DNA of 64,000 bases from contig NC_088306.1 in NCBI RefSeq assembly GCF_032854445.1, positions 15,125,386 to 15,189,385 on the forward strand, written 5' to 3'. The notes below the pieces were generated by a model. The model was given only the letters and a program-made list of their open reading frames with translations, made no database searches and was not told the origin of the DNA. Numbering within the stretch: the first letter of the stretch is position 1; the number at the start of each line of letters is the position of its first letter. The position numbers and the translations under genes were made by a program. Of the stretch, positions 1 through 13,400 are shown piece after piece. Source of the stretch: Liolophura sinensis (lineage: Eukaryota; Mollusca; Polyplacophora; Chitonida; Chitonidae).

Positions 1-2094
1 CAACGGAATGGCAATTTGAGCTATTATTTCTTATTTAATTCAATTGATGGACACCCATCCGGGCATTGTATTGCATTTGTTTAAGCATGCACGTAATAAA
101 ACAAAACATGTAGTTTGTGTGACAGAATAGGATTTACGATAATTACTGTAGTCACTGGAATTCTGCTATTTTTAACCATCATAAATTTATTTTCAAAATG
201 TAAACTTTTTAACAACGATCTATTTAAAAAGTCATCAAAAAATTCATAACACATGGTATTCCCCGTTTTTTTTTTTTCAGAAAGAAAACAAACTGTAGGA
301 CCCATTTTATCTGAATATTCTAATGTGATCTGCGCCAAAACACTGTTTTGCAATTAGCAGCGGTCAAGAAATAACCACTTACTTTAGTAGGTCATATTGC
401 GTTCAGTTCAGTTCAATAAATCTTCGTTACATTGTCATAATATGTCTAAGTAAAATGTTCTATTGGAGCCGGAAGTCAAGTCTCCAATGTTGCAATAATG
501 AGTTCGCGCAGAGTAATTTAGCATAGCCCACTATCCATGAGTCATAATGACAAACATTTGTACTATGTAAATTCAATTCCATATCTTGTTACAAATGAGA
601 TAGTAAGACAGTAAGTCACCGGCCCTCATTTAAATAAAGACAAAATATTACAACTCATGGATCAGTTACCGGCATTTTTTTGTGAACAATCTTACTCGAG
701 AATGTAGAATGTTAAAACGCTAAAACGCTAATGATGTTGATGTCGTATGCGTCGTATCCCCGATAGCTACAATATCCTATAAAACTTTATTTAAATATTA
801 ACCTATTTACTTAGGTTATAGGATGCTTAAACAATTGCGAATCTTTGTTTAGCAAAATATCTCTTATATATGTCAGATAGGTGAAGATAATCTCCCTCCG
901 AAAATCTAGTCCCTCAGTTGAGTGCACAAAATGGCCCTTAGTCACCAAATCCCCCTAGCGGATAAGTTACCCCCCCCTTTCGTATTGACTAATCGGTGTC
1001 ATCAGAACGTCTACCCCCTTAGTGAAAGTGACAACCGAATCGCGCTTACAGATTATCCCCCTTTGGTTTCCTTCTATGGCTTCATTCCTTGTCAAATTTA
1101 TAACTGGATCTCCCCATAGCGGATAAATTATCGCCCATTTTGTGTTGACGGATTCGAACGAGCCCAGTGAGTCACACCCACTGTAAGGCTACCTCCCTTT
1201 TGAAGTAAAATCTGATGTCAACTGTTCTATGATATATTCTATGGTTATGCATGTATATGTACCCAGTCTAGCACAACTGGCCAAATATACTGACCTAGAC
1301 CTCATATTTCACACGCGCATTTCTTTGTTTACCTTTTTCAATGAACAGATTTCCGGAAATAAGAAAATTGGAAGTAAGTAGAATAAGAAAGGAAATAAGA
1401 ATTGGTTTGGGAAATGTATAGTAATATATAAATAGGTACATGTATGACCATAAATTTTTAAAAACCTATAGATAGGTTTGGCCTACAAACACATTCATAT
1501 GCAGTCACTAATAGTAATACTTAAGATATAATAGAATAATTTAATTATTTGTTTTTTGAAAACAGGTGCAACAGATTGAAGTGATATACATACCAGATGC
1601 TTTAAGACAAAATATGTTATTCAAATGATCCAATTGATGTGAACATTTAGTGTGTATTTTTTATGCATTTTCGGCAATGATAACACCACACCACATGTAC
1701 ATTGATAGCAATCAATAAATGTATAACCGCAACAAACAACCCCCCACCCCCACCCCACCCCCTTTCAGCGACTAAGTTTAGTTATTCAGTTTGATAAGAC
1801 TTTTTGTCAAAACGGCCCATTTCGTGGGTTCATCCCAACAAACTTCATTTGACCAACCTGACGTTGGTTAAATGGGTGTCCAGTCCGAGTCACAGCAACC
1901 AACATGATTTAAAAGGGACTAATATATACCGCTCAGAACGACTTATTCAGTTAGTCATTATTCAGTGACTGACCTCTTATTCGTCAAATCCACTATGAAA
2001 TTTTTTCAGTGATGGTGAAGCCTTGTATTACTGTTTAAGGTGAACCTCTTTGAAAAAAAAAGTCAGGAAAACATCAATTCGCCTTATATGTAAG
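1..2094. other. AT-rich non-coding DNA
   Basis: Only short, low-quality open frames are present. No splice-bounded coding exon, tRNA-like sequence or clear repeat was recognised apart from the C-tract cluster near 1740. Confidence 0.5.
1737..1766 (-). other. C-tract cluster, possible G-quadruplex on the minus strand
   Basis: Consecutive C tracts (CCCCCCACCCCCACCCCACC and onward) give four or more G runs separated by single bases on the minus strand. No other feature was found in 1-2090, which is AT-rich non-coding DNA. Confidence 0.4.
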
Positions 2095-2455
2095 TAGATA
2101 TGCTCGGGTTTTACGTCGTATTTGACCATTTTTCAGTCACATGACGAAAAGGAGTCATTAGGTGTGTATACATACCTGTGTTTCCTTGTAGCAGGGCGAG
2201 TCCATGCCGTCAAAGTGCTACCACCACTGAAGTATCAAGCCGAAGACACGATACCTCACCCAGTAACAAGATACTGACACCGGGCCAACCTGTTCTGTTT
2301 CCTTGCTCTACCTCTCCGTGCTGATTGCCAAGCGAGGCAGCAACGAGTATCAGTAGCAGTTGTAAAATTTTTGGTATTCGCCGACCCAGGTTTGATCCCG
2401 GATCTCCGACTTCAAGACGGGCGCTATAGCCATTACGCCACCGAAGTCGTCATTT
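2095..2455 (-). mobile_element. SINE B copy (tRNA-headed), minus orientation
   Basis: Near-full copy. The complement of its right end has an A-box-like GGTGGCGTAATGGC and a B-box-like GGGATCAAACC, as in tRNA-derived SINEs. The body shares GACACCGGGCCAACC, GCCAAGCGAGGCAGCAAC and TTTTTCAGTCACATGACGA with copies at 26357, 38617, 56041 and 57075. Confidence 0.7.
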
Positions 2456-2691
2456 TTTGTCATAAATCTCAAGAAGAATGGTTGATTTTTCTGGCATGGT
2501 AAATATCCGAAGCGCATTAATGTAAACAAGAAGACGTTATCACGGTTGATCACATGTACGTGTCTGACGAGTGAATTTTCTGGGTATCTTTTAAAGATGG
2601 CGTGACGCGCTGCATCCGGAGTGCAACTATAAAAAAATGTTTAACTAAAAGAAAAAATAAAAAAAAGGACGATCTGGATCACATAACTTAC

Positions 2692-2948
2692 ATCTCCGGA
2701 TATACTCAACTCATTTGATGACTTTTCCAGGCGCGAATAATCGGAAGTCCTTTATCATGGTATTGCCCATCTTATACGAGGTGCAAGGATGGGCGACAAA
2801 GATGGCGCCAGTTCGATAGATTGTGCACACTAATTTTCCTGGCAGTCTGGCAGGATGAACATAAAATGTGTAGATAATTTTATATCTCACATTCTCATCA
2901 TGTGTCCAGATGTTGATTTCGTTCACATGAAAAAATTGATTGCGGCTG
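2692..2948 (-). other. Unassigned exon-like minus-strand open frame
   Basis: Between an acceptor-like CTCAACTTACAG and a donor-like GAGAT|GTAAGT on the minus strand lies an open frame with protein-like composition (YKIIYTFYVHPARLPGKLVC, IYRTGAIFVAHPC), but it stops (TGA) before the donor. It resembles no family I know. It could be a remnant of a mobile-element gene or chance. Confidence 0.15.
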
Positions 2949-4390
2949 TAAGTTGAGAGGTTTTGTTATGTACCTGGTAAAAGGCGGTGGTTTACTTTGA
3001 GTTTACTTTATCAAACCAGCAATATAAAAAATCTGTATATTTGGAGTTACATTCGTGAATTCTGCACGAAATCTCTTCATAAAGTTCAACTTCATACTGA
3101 CAATTGTCGCGGAAAAGTCTGAGTGGAGGTTTTTTTTCGTTGTTAGTTTTTACGTTTTCATGTTTGTGGTTGGTTTTTTTTTTTCTCGAATTGCAAAACA
3201 TCGCATGTTCGTCCTGTACTTCACCTGCCAAAGGATGCATGATGAAGCCTGCGAACCAACTTGTTTTTTTTTCTTGGGCGATGTGATGAGTATACGAGCA
3301 GCTTATGCGGACGTAATTTGTCGAAGGCAATTTCTGGCAAGTGGTTGGTGTCAAGATTAGCTATTAACAGTCCTTTCGAGAGAAATAACTTTTCGTATCT
3401 ACACTAAACTAATAGCATGACTGCGATATTCCACTTATAGAAGAGCACTGGCGACGCCAGAGATCTCAGCATTATAATTACACCTACCGTTCTTTCCTCC
3501 TATACCCCAATCCCCCTGCCTCTCTACCCCCTTCTCCGCCACGCCAAACTCGCGTCTAGGTTTCCCGCCTAATTGCGGCGTTGATTTTCCTGTCTGATGT
3601 GTTTCTCCTCGGACCGACACCCCCACCGTCTCGGCATACTGTCTAATCGCGGATATATCTCGGGCGAGAACCTCTCAGAGCAACCTGTTGCTTACAGAAA
3701 GTTAAGATCGGATAAACGAAAGGGGAACGGCCGCGTATTTTCTGGACTATAACATTCGACGCATATAACAAGCAGCCACTAGACGAATACCACTTGTTAG
3801 AAGCAACGGTTTATTTATTTATTTATCACACCTTTTTTCCCCCCGTGATACTGTCGCAAACCAGGACATGCCGGCGGTTGTTTGAAATCAGTCTGCACAT
3901 GTTCTCTTATACTCCTCGTTTAACAGCCGGCAAAGACTCTCACTACCCGCATAAACTATTGCCGATGCCTTGTGTATACATAAACCAATGAGGGGCGAAA
4001 ATAAACAGGCTGCGGTGCGAAATCGGGTGCTAGGCAAGCTTCCGGGGCTCCGACATCGCTAATTGAAGGGTGTTTTATGAAAAATAACCAGTCAACAATA
4101 AATCGATGTTATCCAAGTGAAATCACCTGTTCCGCACCCTCATTGCAGCTCAAGCGTTTCCAGGTGGCGCCACCAGCTGTCACGAGACGGGGTTGGAACA
4201 ATATGCAAATTGGCCAGCTCTACCCCGTTTCCATGTACCGACAGGACTATGATACCACGTTATGACTGAGTGAGGATACCAGTATAGTTTTGTGGTCAGA
4301 TGCCGTGTTTTTTTGAAAACGACCTTTCAGACTCAGGAATGGCATTCCTGCTGATACTGCCAAGATAAAACCCCTGCAGCTCATCCCAAA

Positions 4391-4511
4391 AGTATATATA
4401 AATGGCAGGCAAGGGTCGGGAGAGGTGCTACCTTTTACTTACTATTCAAAACTCACAAGTGTTCGAGAATATACCCTTCGTATCCTGAATATTGCCGAAT
4501 TTTAAGAACAG
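4391..4511 (+). promoter_or_regulatory. Possible TATA promoter and untranslated first exon
   Basis: TATATATAAA-like sequence at about 4393-4402 is followed about 110 bp later by AACAGAG|GTAAGA, a good splice donor. No ATG-led frame links them, so this would be an untranslated exon of a plus-strand gene. CHRDL, 26 kb downstream, is the only candidate in the window. This is speculative. Confidence 0.2.
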
Positions 4512-5234
4512 AGGTAAGAATTTCATCCATTCTTTTATTATTAATTTTCTTCTCTTATTAATTGTCATCACACAATTTTTTTTGTTAAAATGTGTGATGA
4601 CCTTTGAAACACTTTGGTGATATATTCATACTTCGATTCATGTTTTTCCTGAATATCAGCTGTTGCGTGTGGCCATTTGCCACAACTGTCACAAAGTTGT
4701 CCGTGCTCTGGATTTACTCTCCATGTTCAAATTTTATTCTGCCCGAAATATTTATCTAAGTCTACTCAGTGGTGCTTTAGAAGTTTTCCTCATGCTAAAC
4801 ATGGGGTCATTTTCATGAAATCGCACTATATAACATGTACAGTTCCATAAGATGTCAACATATGAGTAAGAAAGCTGCGTATAAAATTTTATGAAGGTGG
4901 CCCATGATACTTGTATGACGTGTGTATTTCCCTGTTTAAAGCAGATCTATGCATCAAGCTAGAGTAATGACTGTCTTCGGTGATGACAGAAAACTTAATT
5001 GTATCAAACTGGTTTCCACTCGCCGGGCATCTTTTCCGCCTTCCACAAACATAGCTTGTTTCCTTCAACTGTTTATTGCTCATAAAAAGTTACGTAGTAC
5101 ACACGTGCTCTAACGTCACCACTTCCCGCACCATTTCGCTCATTCTGAAAGCTTACATGTTCTGTTGCACAAATTGACTATCAGTTACGGTATTTTCTCC
5201 TAAGCATCGGCTACTTTATCTGGGCTTCATGTCA

Positions 5235-6110
5235 AGCCTTCGTTTGTGATGGTCATCAATGATGTACGTTTCCGGTCAATGATCACAAGACCCAATTTCC
5301 AACAAAAACCTTCGAACTCAAACTACCAAAGAAGTGAGAAAGTGTATGAAATATCATCGAACTACTTCACAATATCTAAGTCTAGACTGCATCAAGTAAA
5401 GAAACGAATTAAATTCCATATGAATCCTTGTATGGTGTTACCTCGTCTAGATTTACAACCAGACTGGAAGAAACTCAAATACGTTGTATTGGTACTAAGG
5501 CTTCATAATGTTACCTGTGCGTACCTTACCAGACAATAAGTCTGTGCGTGCTATGTATCTATGCGTCACAACACACATCCGTACAGCAGCCGTCAACTAA
5601 TATGGAGTTCAAGGTCAATAATCACAAGGCCAATTCCTAAAACCACGAAAGATCTAAGAAAGTATATAAGGTATGAAATTTAGGCCAGAATCATGCAAGG
5701 AGAAGCGGTCAACAGTTTTCACTTATGTTTGAAAGACGCAAGGTATGTTATAGGCGACTGAGTGAAATCTGTATTCAGATCGTTTACCATGCTAGCATAT
5801 AAGTTGTCGGTAATAATATATGTATCTCAGTTGCGCTTTGACTGAAGCTGTTCATGTGTTCAATACGGCGGTCTAATTCAACAGGATGAATATACAGCCG
5901 TAGTTCTGGGCTATGCGGAATTAAACATAATCATGAAGCTGAGTGCCGGAGATTCTGGACGCCTGTCCATATTTACTTACATGAGAAACTGGCTTATCGT
6001 GTAGTGGCCGATATTCGCAAGCTCCAGTGTTTCCAGATGAACGATAATAGACAGAGTGTCACGATTCAATCTGCAAACTGAGAGAAACTTCAAAGCAGTA
6101 ATTCTGCATG
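5235..6110 (+). repeat. Dispersed repeat R1, partial copy followed by a long copy
   Basis: A partial copy at 5235-5430 (GGTCAATGATCACAAGACC, AGAAAGTGTATGAAATAT) is followed by a long copy from about 5565, which shares AGCAGCCGTCAACTAATATGG, GGTCAATAATC, CGGTCAACAGTT, TAGGCGACTGA and ACCATGCTAGCATATA with the copy at 54165-54600. No protein is encoded. Function is unknown. Confidence 0.65.
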
Positions 6111-7643
6111 GTCAAATAAACAAAAGCGTTTAACTGCCACTGGATCTACGATGGCCAAGTGATTCTTCACAGTGGTCTTATTCCGCAGGCCAGGTGCTGT
6201 TTGACACACGATTTCGCGTTCAGTGGATTATGTTTTAGATTATGTTAGACAGACTAGGTTAGGCTGTCCTAGTGTTAGATTAAATTATTTATTTTGATTG
6301 TTGTTTTGCAATAATATCTTCCTATAAATCCTAAGATCTGCTTAAGCCATTGTGCTAAAAAGCATGGAAATTGCTACTATTTTAGCAATTACAGTTAGAA
6401 TAAAACTAAAGTCTGACACAGGTAAATTGACAACAGACCGTATTTTACCGGTTACGTGTGACCATTTGTCGTTGCTGCTTTGTATTTACTTTCTATGCTG
6501 TACGTCTTTAATTATACAGACATGCAAATCTACATGTTCTGGTTTTGAACTCCCAACGTTCGTATTAAAGCAAGAATTATTTATTCATAGATAAAGAACA
6601 CTAGGTAACCCAGCCGGTGAGGAACCTATATGCTACGATGGTTAGATGGCAGGCTGAAATGAGGAGAGAGTATTGATGGCTTGTGTTGGGTGAGTGGGGA
6701 GGGGAATGGGAAGGTGTGAATGAGTTTGTTAGATGATACTGAAGTGTGAACGAGGACCGATATGTCTACGTGGGAGGGTCGAATCCCTGAGCCCAGTGGA
6801 AAAGCCCGATAAATACTGCGTGATGACAGGAAATCGGGTCATAGGGCTGTGAGTTCGTTATCCAGGGCAGGGGATGTCAGATTAGGGATGCTGCTGTACC
6901 CGTGATACAGCGGTTCTAAGGAAGTATGCCTTCTTCCTGCTACTGATGAGCTTGTTCTCATTCATGCTATATGTATACCAGATTTACTCAAAGACTGCGT
7001 CTAGTTGTAGGCAGAATCTGTCTGTTAAAAGACATACGTACATAAGCCGCTAACCCTACAGGTCAATGATTGCAAGGTAAATTCCCACACATATGTTAAT
7101 GGGACATCATTGACAGGTTGGAAAACTTTTGGTGCTCCCAAACTGTGGGCTACACAACTAAGCAAGCTGTATTAAAACTAACAAGTAAATTAAACAAAAA
7201 TATGATGGTTTACCAATAAAAAGTTAAGCTTCCATACCAATATTTCTCATTCACAGACTTAAAAGCTCTTAAAAAGCGTCATTTTGACTTGCATTTTTGA
7301 AATTTCTTTACCCACAGTCACGTCAAGTTTGGGAACCTTTAATGTTTATCTAAATATGGCTCTGTTGACAACTGCTGACTATTTCCACTTCCAGGCAATT
7401 CTCTTCCGCTACAATCATATGTATATACTTTTAAGAGATTGTGATGCTAAGTCTATTAATAGCAGTGGTTTTATAAATTTGAGTTTGTATTTTGTTTCAT
7501 CTGTTGACGGTCTGAACTTTGATCTGGATACTTTACTTATTGTCTGAGCTAAACACTTCATGTTGAAATGATAGTCTCGTTCGAGTATACTAATTACACG
7601 TCGGTAATAACCTTCACGCACAACCTAGTGTTATTGCTACTCG
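6111..7643. other. Non-coding stretch without recognised features
   Basis: Only short open frames without splice context were found. The region 6620-6900 is purine-rich and slightly GC-richer, but no family could be assigned. Confidence 0.4.
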
Positions 7644-7900
7644 TGGGGGCCTCCGTGGGTCAGTCGGTTAGCGCGCTAGCGCAGCGTAATGGCGTAATGC
7701 GGTCGCTGTGAGTTCAAGTCCAGCTCATGCTGGCTTCCTCTCCGGCCGTAAGTGGAAGGTCTGCCAGCAACCTGCGGATGGTCGTGGGTTTCCCCCGGGC
7801 TCTACCCGGTTTCCACCCACCATAATGCTGGCCGCCGTCGTATAGGTGAAATATTCTTGAGTACGGCGTAAAACACCAATCAAATAAATAAATAAATATT
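7644..7900 (+). mobile_element. SINE A, near full length
   Basis: Head GGCCTCCGTGGGTCAGTCGG and TTAGCGCGCTAGCGC carries a tRNA A box, and GAGTTCAAGTCC is a B box. The 3' domain is GTGGGTTTCCCCCGGGCTCT, GCTGGCCGCCGTCGTATA and GAGTACGGCGTAAAACACCA, ending in (AAAT)n. It is a Pol III-type non-autonomous retroposon and the best reference copy in the window. Confidence 0.85.
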
Positions 7901-8967
7901 GCTACTCGTAAGCATTTCGTGCGAAGGGGCAGCCAGAGCAGGAGACGCGCTTGTGACCCAAATGGTCCTGGGTCCACTGAGAACAATCAGGGATCCTACT
8001 TCTCAAATAGATATATCTGCGACAGTTAACAAAATCATCAGGCAACGGTATATCAAAACATACAGTGATGCCTAGCTACACGGCATCGTATAGCTGATGG
8101 ATAGTTCTTACACGAAACGGAACGTCATGGTCTTATTTTGCTATTCATACGAATATAAGCGTCAGTCCGACATTCACATACCATTCGTCGAAAGACTGCA
8201 GTGTGGAGAGTAAATCCAGATTAGCGATATCAGCGGGATAGTTGACAAATTGTCATACATATTACATGGTGAAATACGGGTTATACATGTATACTCTATG
8301 AAAGATCATAGCATGAAGTAAAACCAGAGCATCGACGACAGTGTGATAGCAAGTAAATGTCACAAGCGGTGGAATCCGACCCGAACACATACAGCGATAC
8401 TGATACGGTCTCTAAGCTAACGGTTAGCTATTAAAGGAAACAGAACGTCAGAGATCCGTTTACGCTTTGTTGATATTTATCCGTAACAATAATTTGCCAA
8501 AACTATATACATAAGCAGAGCCATGTATAAAAGCTGTTGGCTAAGACTGCAACGCTTTGTTCTCCATAAAACAAAAACCGGTATCACAGTCACTTCTGTG
8601 AAAGAATTGCTTGTTACTGTTACACGGTAGGATCCTGGACGCCTGTCTAGGATCGGCTGCTGTAGCTTTGCTTGTCTCGTCTCGATTCAGGTAGAGGTTA
8701 AAAGCTAATTTATCCGGCGAAAAAATGTATATTTCCTCGATCTTGGAGAGGAGTAATTTGTTCTGCTGTCAGAAAACAGACAGCTTGACAAGTTGATAGG
8801 CCTGCTTAGATAACTTATAATCATGTGTCTACGTTTTTCCCCATTCTTTCAGAAAAGAATTTTGTAGGAATTCGAACGAATAAATACCTACGGAATATTT
8901 TCTTTTCTGTACGAGGCTTCCAAAACCTCAATGAACCAAAAACATACGACATAACGTCTAGGACGAT

Positions 8968-9090
8968 AGGTGGCCTCCGTGTCGAGGCGGTTATAACGCC
9001 AGAGTGGCGTAATGACCCAGGAGCCTCTCACCAATGCGGGTCGCTTAGAGTCCCGGTCGCTTAGAGTCCAACTCATGTTGGCTTCATGTT
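8968..9090 (+). mobile_element. SINE A, 5' fragment
   Basis: GTGGCCTCCGTG, GACCCAGGAGCCTCTCACCA and ACTCATGTTGGCTTC match the head and middle of SINE A. The 3' domain is missing. The internal segment GGTCGCTTAGAGTCC occurs twice in tandem. Confidence 0.7.
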
Positions 9091-9340
9091 TGGGTTTCGT
9101 GTTGGGTTTTGCTCGGTTAGGATACAGGGCAAAGTTGGCTTCCATCACAATGGGCTTGAAATAAAGCGTAACTGAGGATCTTTTTGTACTTATTCCTGTC
9201 TTTATGGTACGATATTATGTATAATGCGTACATGGACCTTCCAATGTTTCAACTTTAAAGTGTTGTGGACTAAGTACTTGATTTGACGTATTGAATATTA
9301 CATATTATTATGTCTTTCATCATCATTGCCTGGGAACGGC

Positions 9341-9590
9341 TGACTACTTCCGTGGCCGTGGCCATGGCCGTTAGCGTGTCAGCGCGGCGCAATGATCCAG
9401 GAACCTCTCACCAATCAAGCTCATGGCTGGCTTCCTCTCCGGTCGCAAGTGAAAGGTCTGTCAGCAACCTGCGGACGGTCGTGGGTTTCCCCCGGGCTCT
9501 ACCCGGTTTCCTCGCACCACAGTGCTTTGTCGCCGTCGTATAAGTGAAATATCCTTGAGAACGGCGTAAAGCACGAATCAAATAATCAAA
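9341..9590 (+). mobile_element. SINE A, near full length
   Basis: A diverged head (CCGTTAGCGTGTCAGCGCGG) is followed by ATGATCCAGGAACCTCTCACC, GGTCGTGGGTTTCCCCCGGG and GAACGGCGTAAAGCACGAAT. It lies 250 bp from the fragment above in the same direction. Confidence 0.8.
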
Positions 9591-10076
9591 TTAACTTGGC
9601 TTTCATGTAGCTATATTCAGTTTTATATGTTTTCCAGAGTTTGTGATGCTAATTTTATTCAGGAAACTGGAATTTGACTGGATATAGTTTTACCTGTTGA
9701 CGGCCTGAAGTGAGGCTGGGATACTTCGCTTACTATTGCACGGGTTTATTCTTCAAAATTTAACCAGATATTAGCGCATAGAACATTCTTTAACCATCTC
9801 CGGCATCTTTGTATCAAGAAGTTTAATACAAATTTTCTTGTGCGTAAGGAGCGGTATATTCCTCGTGTTTAATTAGATTGCAACTTCATAGAAATGAACT
9901 TTTACATTTTTTCGACAACGTTAACACTAGTATTGTACACGATTTGAATACTGATTTCACTCATTCGCCTTCAACTGAACATACTTTGCGTCTTTCCGAC
10001 ACATTTGGAGACAGTTGACTGCTTCTCTTTGCATGATTCCGCCTGATTTCGTACTTCATATGCTTACTTTGTCTTA

Positions 10077-10200
10077 GTGCGATAGTTGGACCTGGAACGT
10101 CCATATATGGTTGTCTGCTGGTATACAAATCTATGCTTCGAAACAGACATTCGTATACCAGCCGTCAACCCATATGGACGTTCCACTTCAATAATCGCAC
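10077..10200. repeat. Fold-back (inverted repeat) form of family R1
   Basis: The left arm 10077-10126 (GTGCGATAGTTGGACCTGG to CTGGTATAC) is the imperfect complement of the right arm 10153-10200 (GTATACCAGCCGTCAACC to AATAATCGCAC). The 26-bp loop contains CTTCGAAACAGACATTC. Such a structure suggests a MITE-like or fold-back element. Confidence 0.75.
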
Positions 10201-10440
10201 TTAGAACTAAGAAAGCATATAAATATAAGCGTCAAGTCCGACATTCATATACCATTCGTAGTCCGTAAAGGATGTTCCAAGTCGATAATCGCAAGATCCA
10301 TGTCCAAAACAGCGTTTAACACTAACTCCCAAAGACAAAGGCATGTAAGAAATTATACAAATACGAAAGTAGGATGGACCCATACAAAGAGAAGCAGTCA
10401 TCTGCAACGTACAGTATGTTCTATTACAATCGTACACCGC
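10201..10440 (+). repeat. Dispersed repeat R1, further copy
   Basis: ATAAGCGTCAAGTCCGACATTC, CAAGTCGATAATCGCAAGATCC and AGAGAAGCAGTCATC follow the R1 order. It directly follows the fold-back above, so the locus is a compound of R1 pieces. Confidence 0.6.
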
Positions 10441-13400
10441 TTTAAACTTTAACTAGGTGTAAATGGGATAAGGGGTAGGGGGGAGTGGTGATAGCAAGAT
10501 CAGTTTCCAAAATAACTCTTAACGCAATAAACCACAAAAAATGTGAGTTTCATTATTTTTTATCACACTTATGTATGTATTTCTGTGGAATTGCATGGGG
10601 GGGGGGGGGGGGCATGCATTTGCTGTGTGTGCCAACACCCTCTGTGTATTCTGTTGCATTAGTCGTGGGCATCCGCTTTTAGGCTGTTTTTTTTTTTTAC
10701 ATTTTATCTTGCCATTGTTTAGTGAGGAAATGTCCAAGCAATTGATAGGTATTGATATAAGAATTTAAAATAGTATAATCACGGAGATTATACAGCCCCA
10801 CTGTTAATGGCTGCAGAGGAATATCCTGTTACAACGTGAAATATGAGTTGTCACTTCTATACAAACCGCTAAACCAGAAATGTTTTCATGAATAAACGTT
10901 GCTACACGCCACCGATTACTCAGGAATGTGGCAGGCAGGCATGAGGGAAAAATGGCATCAAAACTTGCGCCAAGTTAAAGAATCGTAGTACGTGTAGACC
11001 GGCGACGACACTGCGGCGGGCGTAGAGGAGGAGGTATAGGGCATAGGTACTGTGCTTGACCCCAAAGATTAGCTAGTTACTAGTGGGTCAGAGAATGGGC
11101 TGGGATGTTGCCAGTGCTCGAAGACAAGACTCCGTGGATGATCTAAACTTGATGAAGCTCTCCGCGAAGACTCGGCGCCTGTTGTTTAAGCGGATAATGT
11201 CGAGAGGAGTGTAGTCGTCAGTCTAAGCGGAACCGCTCACCGAGATTCCTCTTGTCTAGCCGCACTTGAACCAGCGCCTACTAGATTAGTTGCTGACAAT
11301 TTAACTTAATTTGTGAAAACAAATTTTGCTCCAAGAGATAAAATAAACACAGGTATTGCTCCCTCCAACACCGTGCGCTAGATCTACCCTTCTGCATTCA
11401 GAGGAACGAAACGCTGGCGCTTGCGCTTGTCTGACAACCGGTCACGTGACAGACGCGCCGTTCTCACAATGTCTTGCAAAACAAAACGTCTTAAATTAAT
11501 TGGTTTGTAACAACAAATGAGAGTTCGACGTCTTTGACACCGTGTGTTCTGCTAAACAGCCAAAACAACCCGCCAAAAAATACCATCAGATTCCAGACAG
11601 CTGTATATACCACCATGTCGAGATGAAGCGCCGGTTGATCTGTCTGACGCCATGATGGAAACTTTAAAATGGGGGGATTCACTACGGAACAGAAAACTTG
11701 GCGTTCGTCGGAGACACCGACTGCCGGTCTATCTCGTATCTTTTCTTTCCCTTGGGAGCGTTTAAAAGTCTTTTACAAAGAACGGATGATACATCATGAA
11801 ATATTTTGATTAACTGAGACAGGCGAGCAAAAAGTGGACAGCCTACCGAGAAACTTTCAACGGAAAGGTAATGTATTTAGTTATTTTCTTCAAACCAGTG
11901 GTGTTGTGTCATGTCAAACGGCGTGTTTTCGGGTTGCAAATCATTCTTCAAGATACGATTTGATCGGCTGTCACACGTATGTTATACATAACATTGTTTG
12001 TCAATATCTCAAAGATCAGAGATATATTGACTATTCTTGATGTAAGGGGAAATTCATAATTATGGAAGTTCCATTACGAATTTACCTTTTGAGTATGATG
12101 TTCTTTTTCATGTCGACATGGATTTGAAAAAAATGTCGAGATATGATGTGTTTCTGGAAACGTCCTGTTTTGGTTTACGCCTGGTATAGCGCTTCTGGAC
12201 TTGATAGGCTCATACTAACATAAGTGAAGCTATGTGCTGGTGGCAGCATAACAATATCTCTCAATGAGCTGGAGTTGAACTGGGTCCTTATGCCGCGCTG
12301 GCACGCTAACCACCAAGCCAGGGAGGCCTCGTCTTGAGCAGTAAACGAAGTATCCAAATTACAATTTAGATCGCTAACCACTAAAACACCATCCAAAGTC
12401 AAATTCACAAAGGCAATTAAATTAGCTTCACAGCCTCTTAAAAAACAAAATGGTGGGATGCCTAGAATTGGAAGTGGTCAGCAGTTTGCAGTGATGTTGG
12501 AAAGAGTGAGTGAGTGAGTGAATGCTTGGGGTTTAACGTCAAACTCAACAATTTTTCAGTCATATGACGACGATGTTGGAAAGACATACGTGTGTAATAT
12601 TCATTACGTCAAATCTAGCACTTAGTCCGCAACAGTTTATGTTAAAACATTGAAATGTTCATATAGGTATTATACATAATATCCTGCCATAAAGTAAGAA
12701 ATGGTATTAATCTGTCTCATTTATGGTATTATTGCAACTTTTGATATAAATACATGTATAGCGATGATATTAAAACTATGCCGTATTTAACTTTTGAGTT
12801 AAACACTTAGTTGAGACGAGTACTCAGAATCTTTCACCGGCAACGTTTTAGTTTGCTTCTTATAACAACGTGGTTCAGTAGACATATGTAAGATTCAAGT
12901 AGGGAAGATTTCTAGTTAAAATAATATTGTATTCCACATTTGGCCCAGCTTCATAAAAAAGGTCAAGGCCGATAACGCGATGACTGCGTATGTCTATTCC
13001 AAATTTTGCAAAGATCTCTGACGACATTTCAGAAAGTGTTAAAGGGTGTTTCTTTGGTAATAACAAATGCGCACTTATAGAAAAAAAAAATAACAGATTA
13101 AAAGATGACAGGTTTTCAGCGTGCTGCCTGCTTGACCGGTTAGAAATCTGAAGTCGATATATTCACCAGAGTTTAACAAGGCAAGAAACAATCAGGGGAG
13201 ATTACCCATGTTAGCGTGCTGGAGCAGGCTTTTGGGGGGCCAGCCGAAAACTCCGTTCAGGCCGTGCTTATAATTTAGGTATTGATTCCTTTTGCTACAT
13301 TTAGATAAGAATACCAGAACAACAATAATAAAAACACGGCAACTACCACAAATGATAAGGATATTTATTTACCTATTTGGCTGAGCCTTCAAGAAAACTT

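Noticed and set aside
2992-3360. Overlapping open frames of about 100-120 codons on both strands
   Set aside because: Homopolymer T runs explain the Phe- or Lys-rich peptides; no splice context or family match.
7644-7720. tRNA gene at the SINE A head
   Set aside because: A and B boxes exist, but the sequence runs on into the SINE body and recurs at other loci, and no acceptor-stem pairing is evident.
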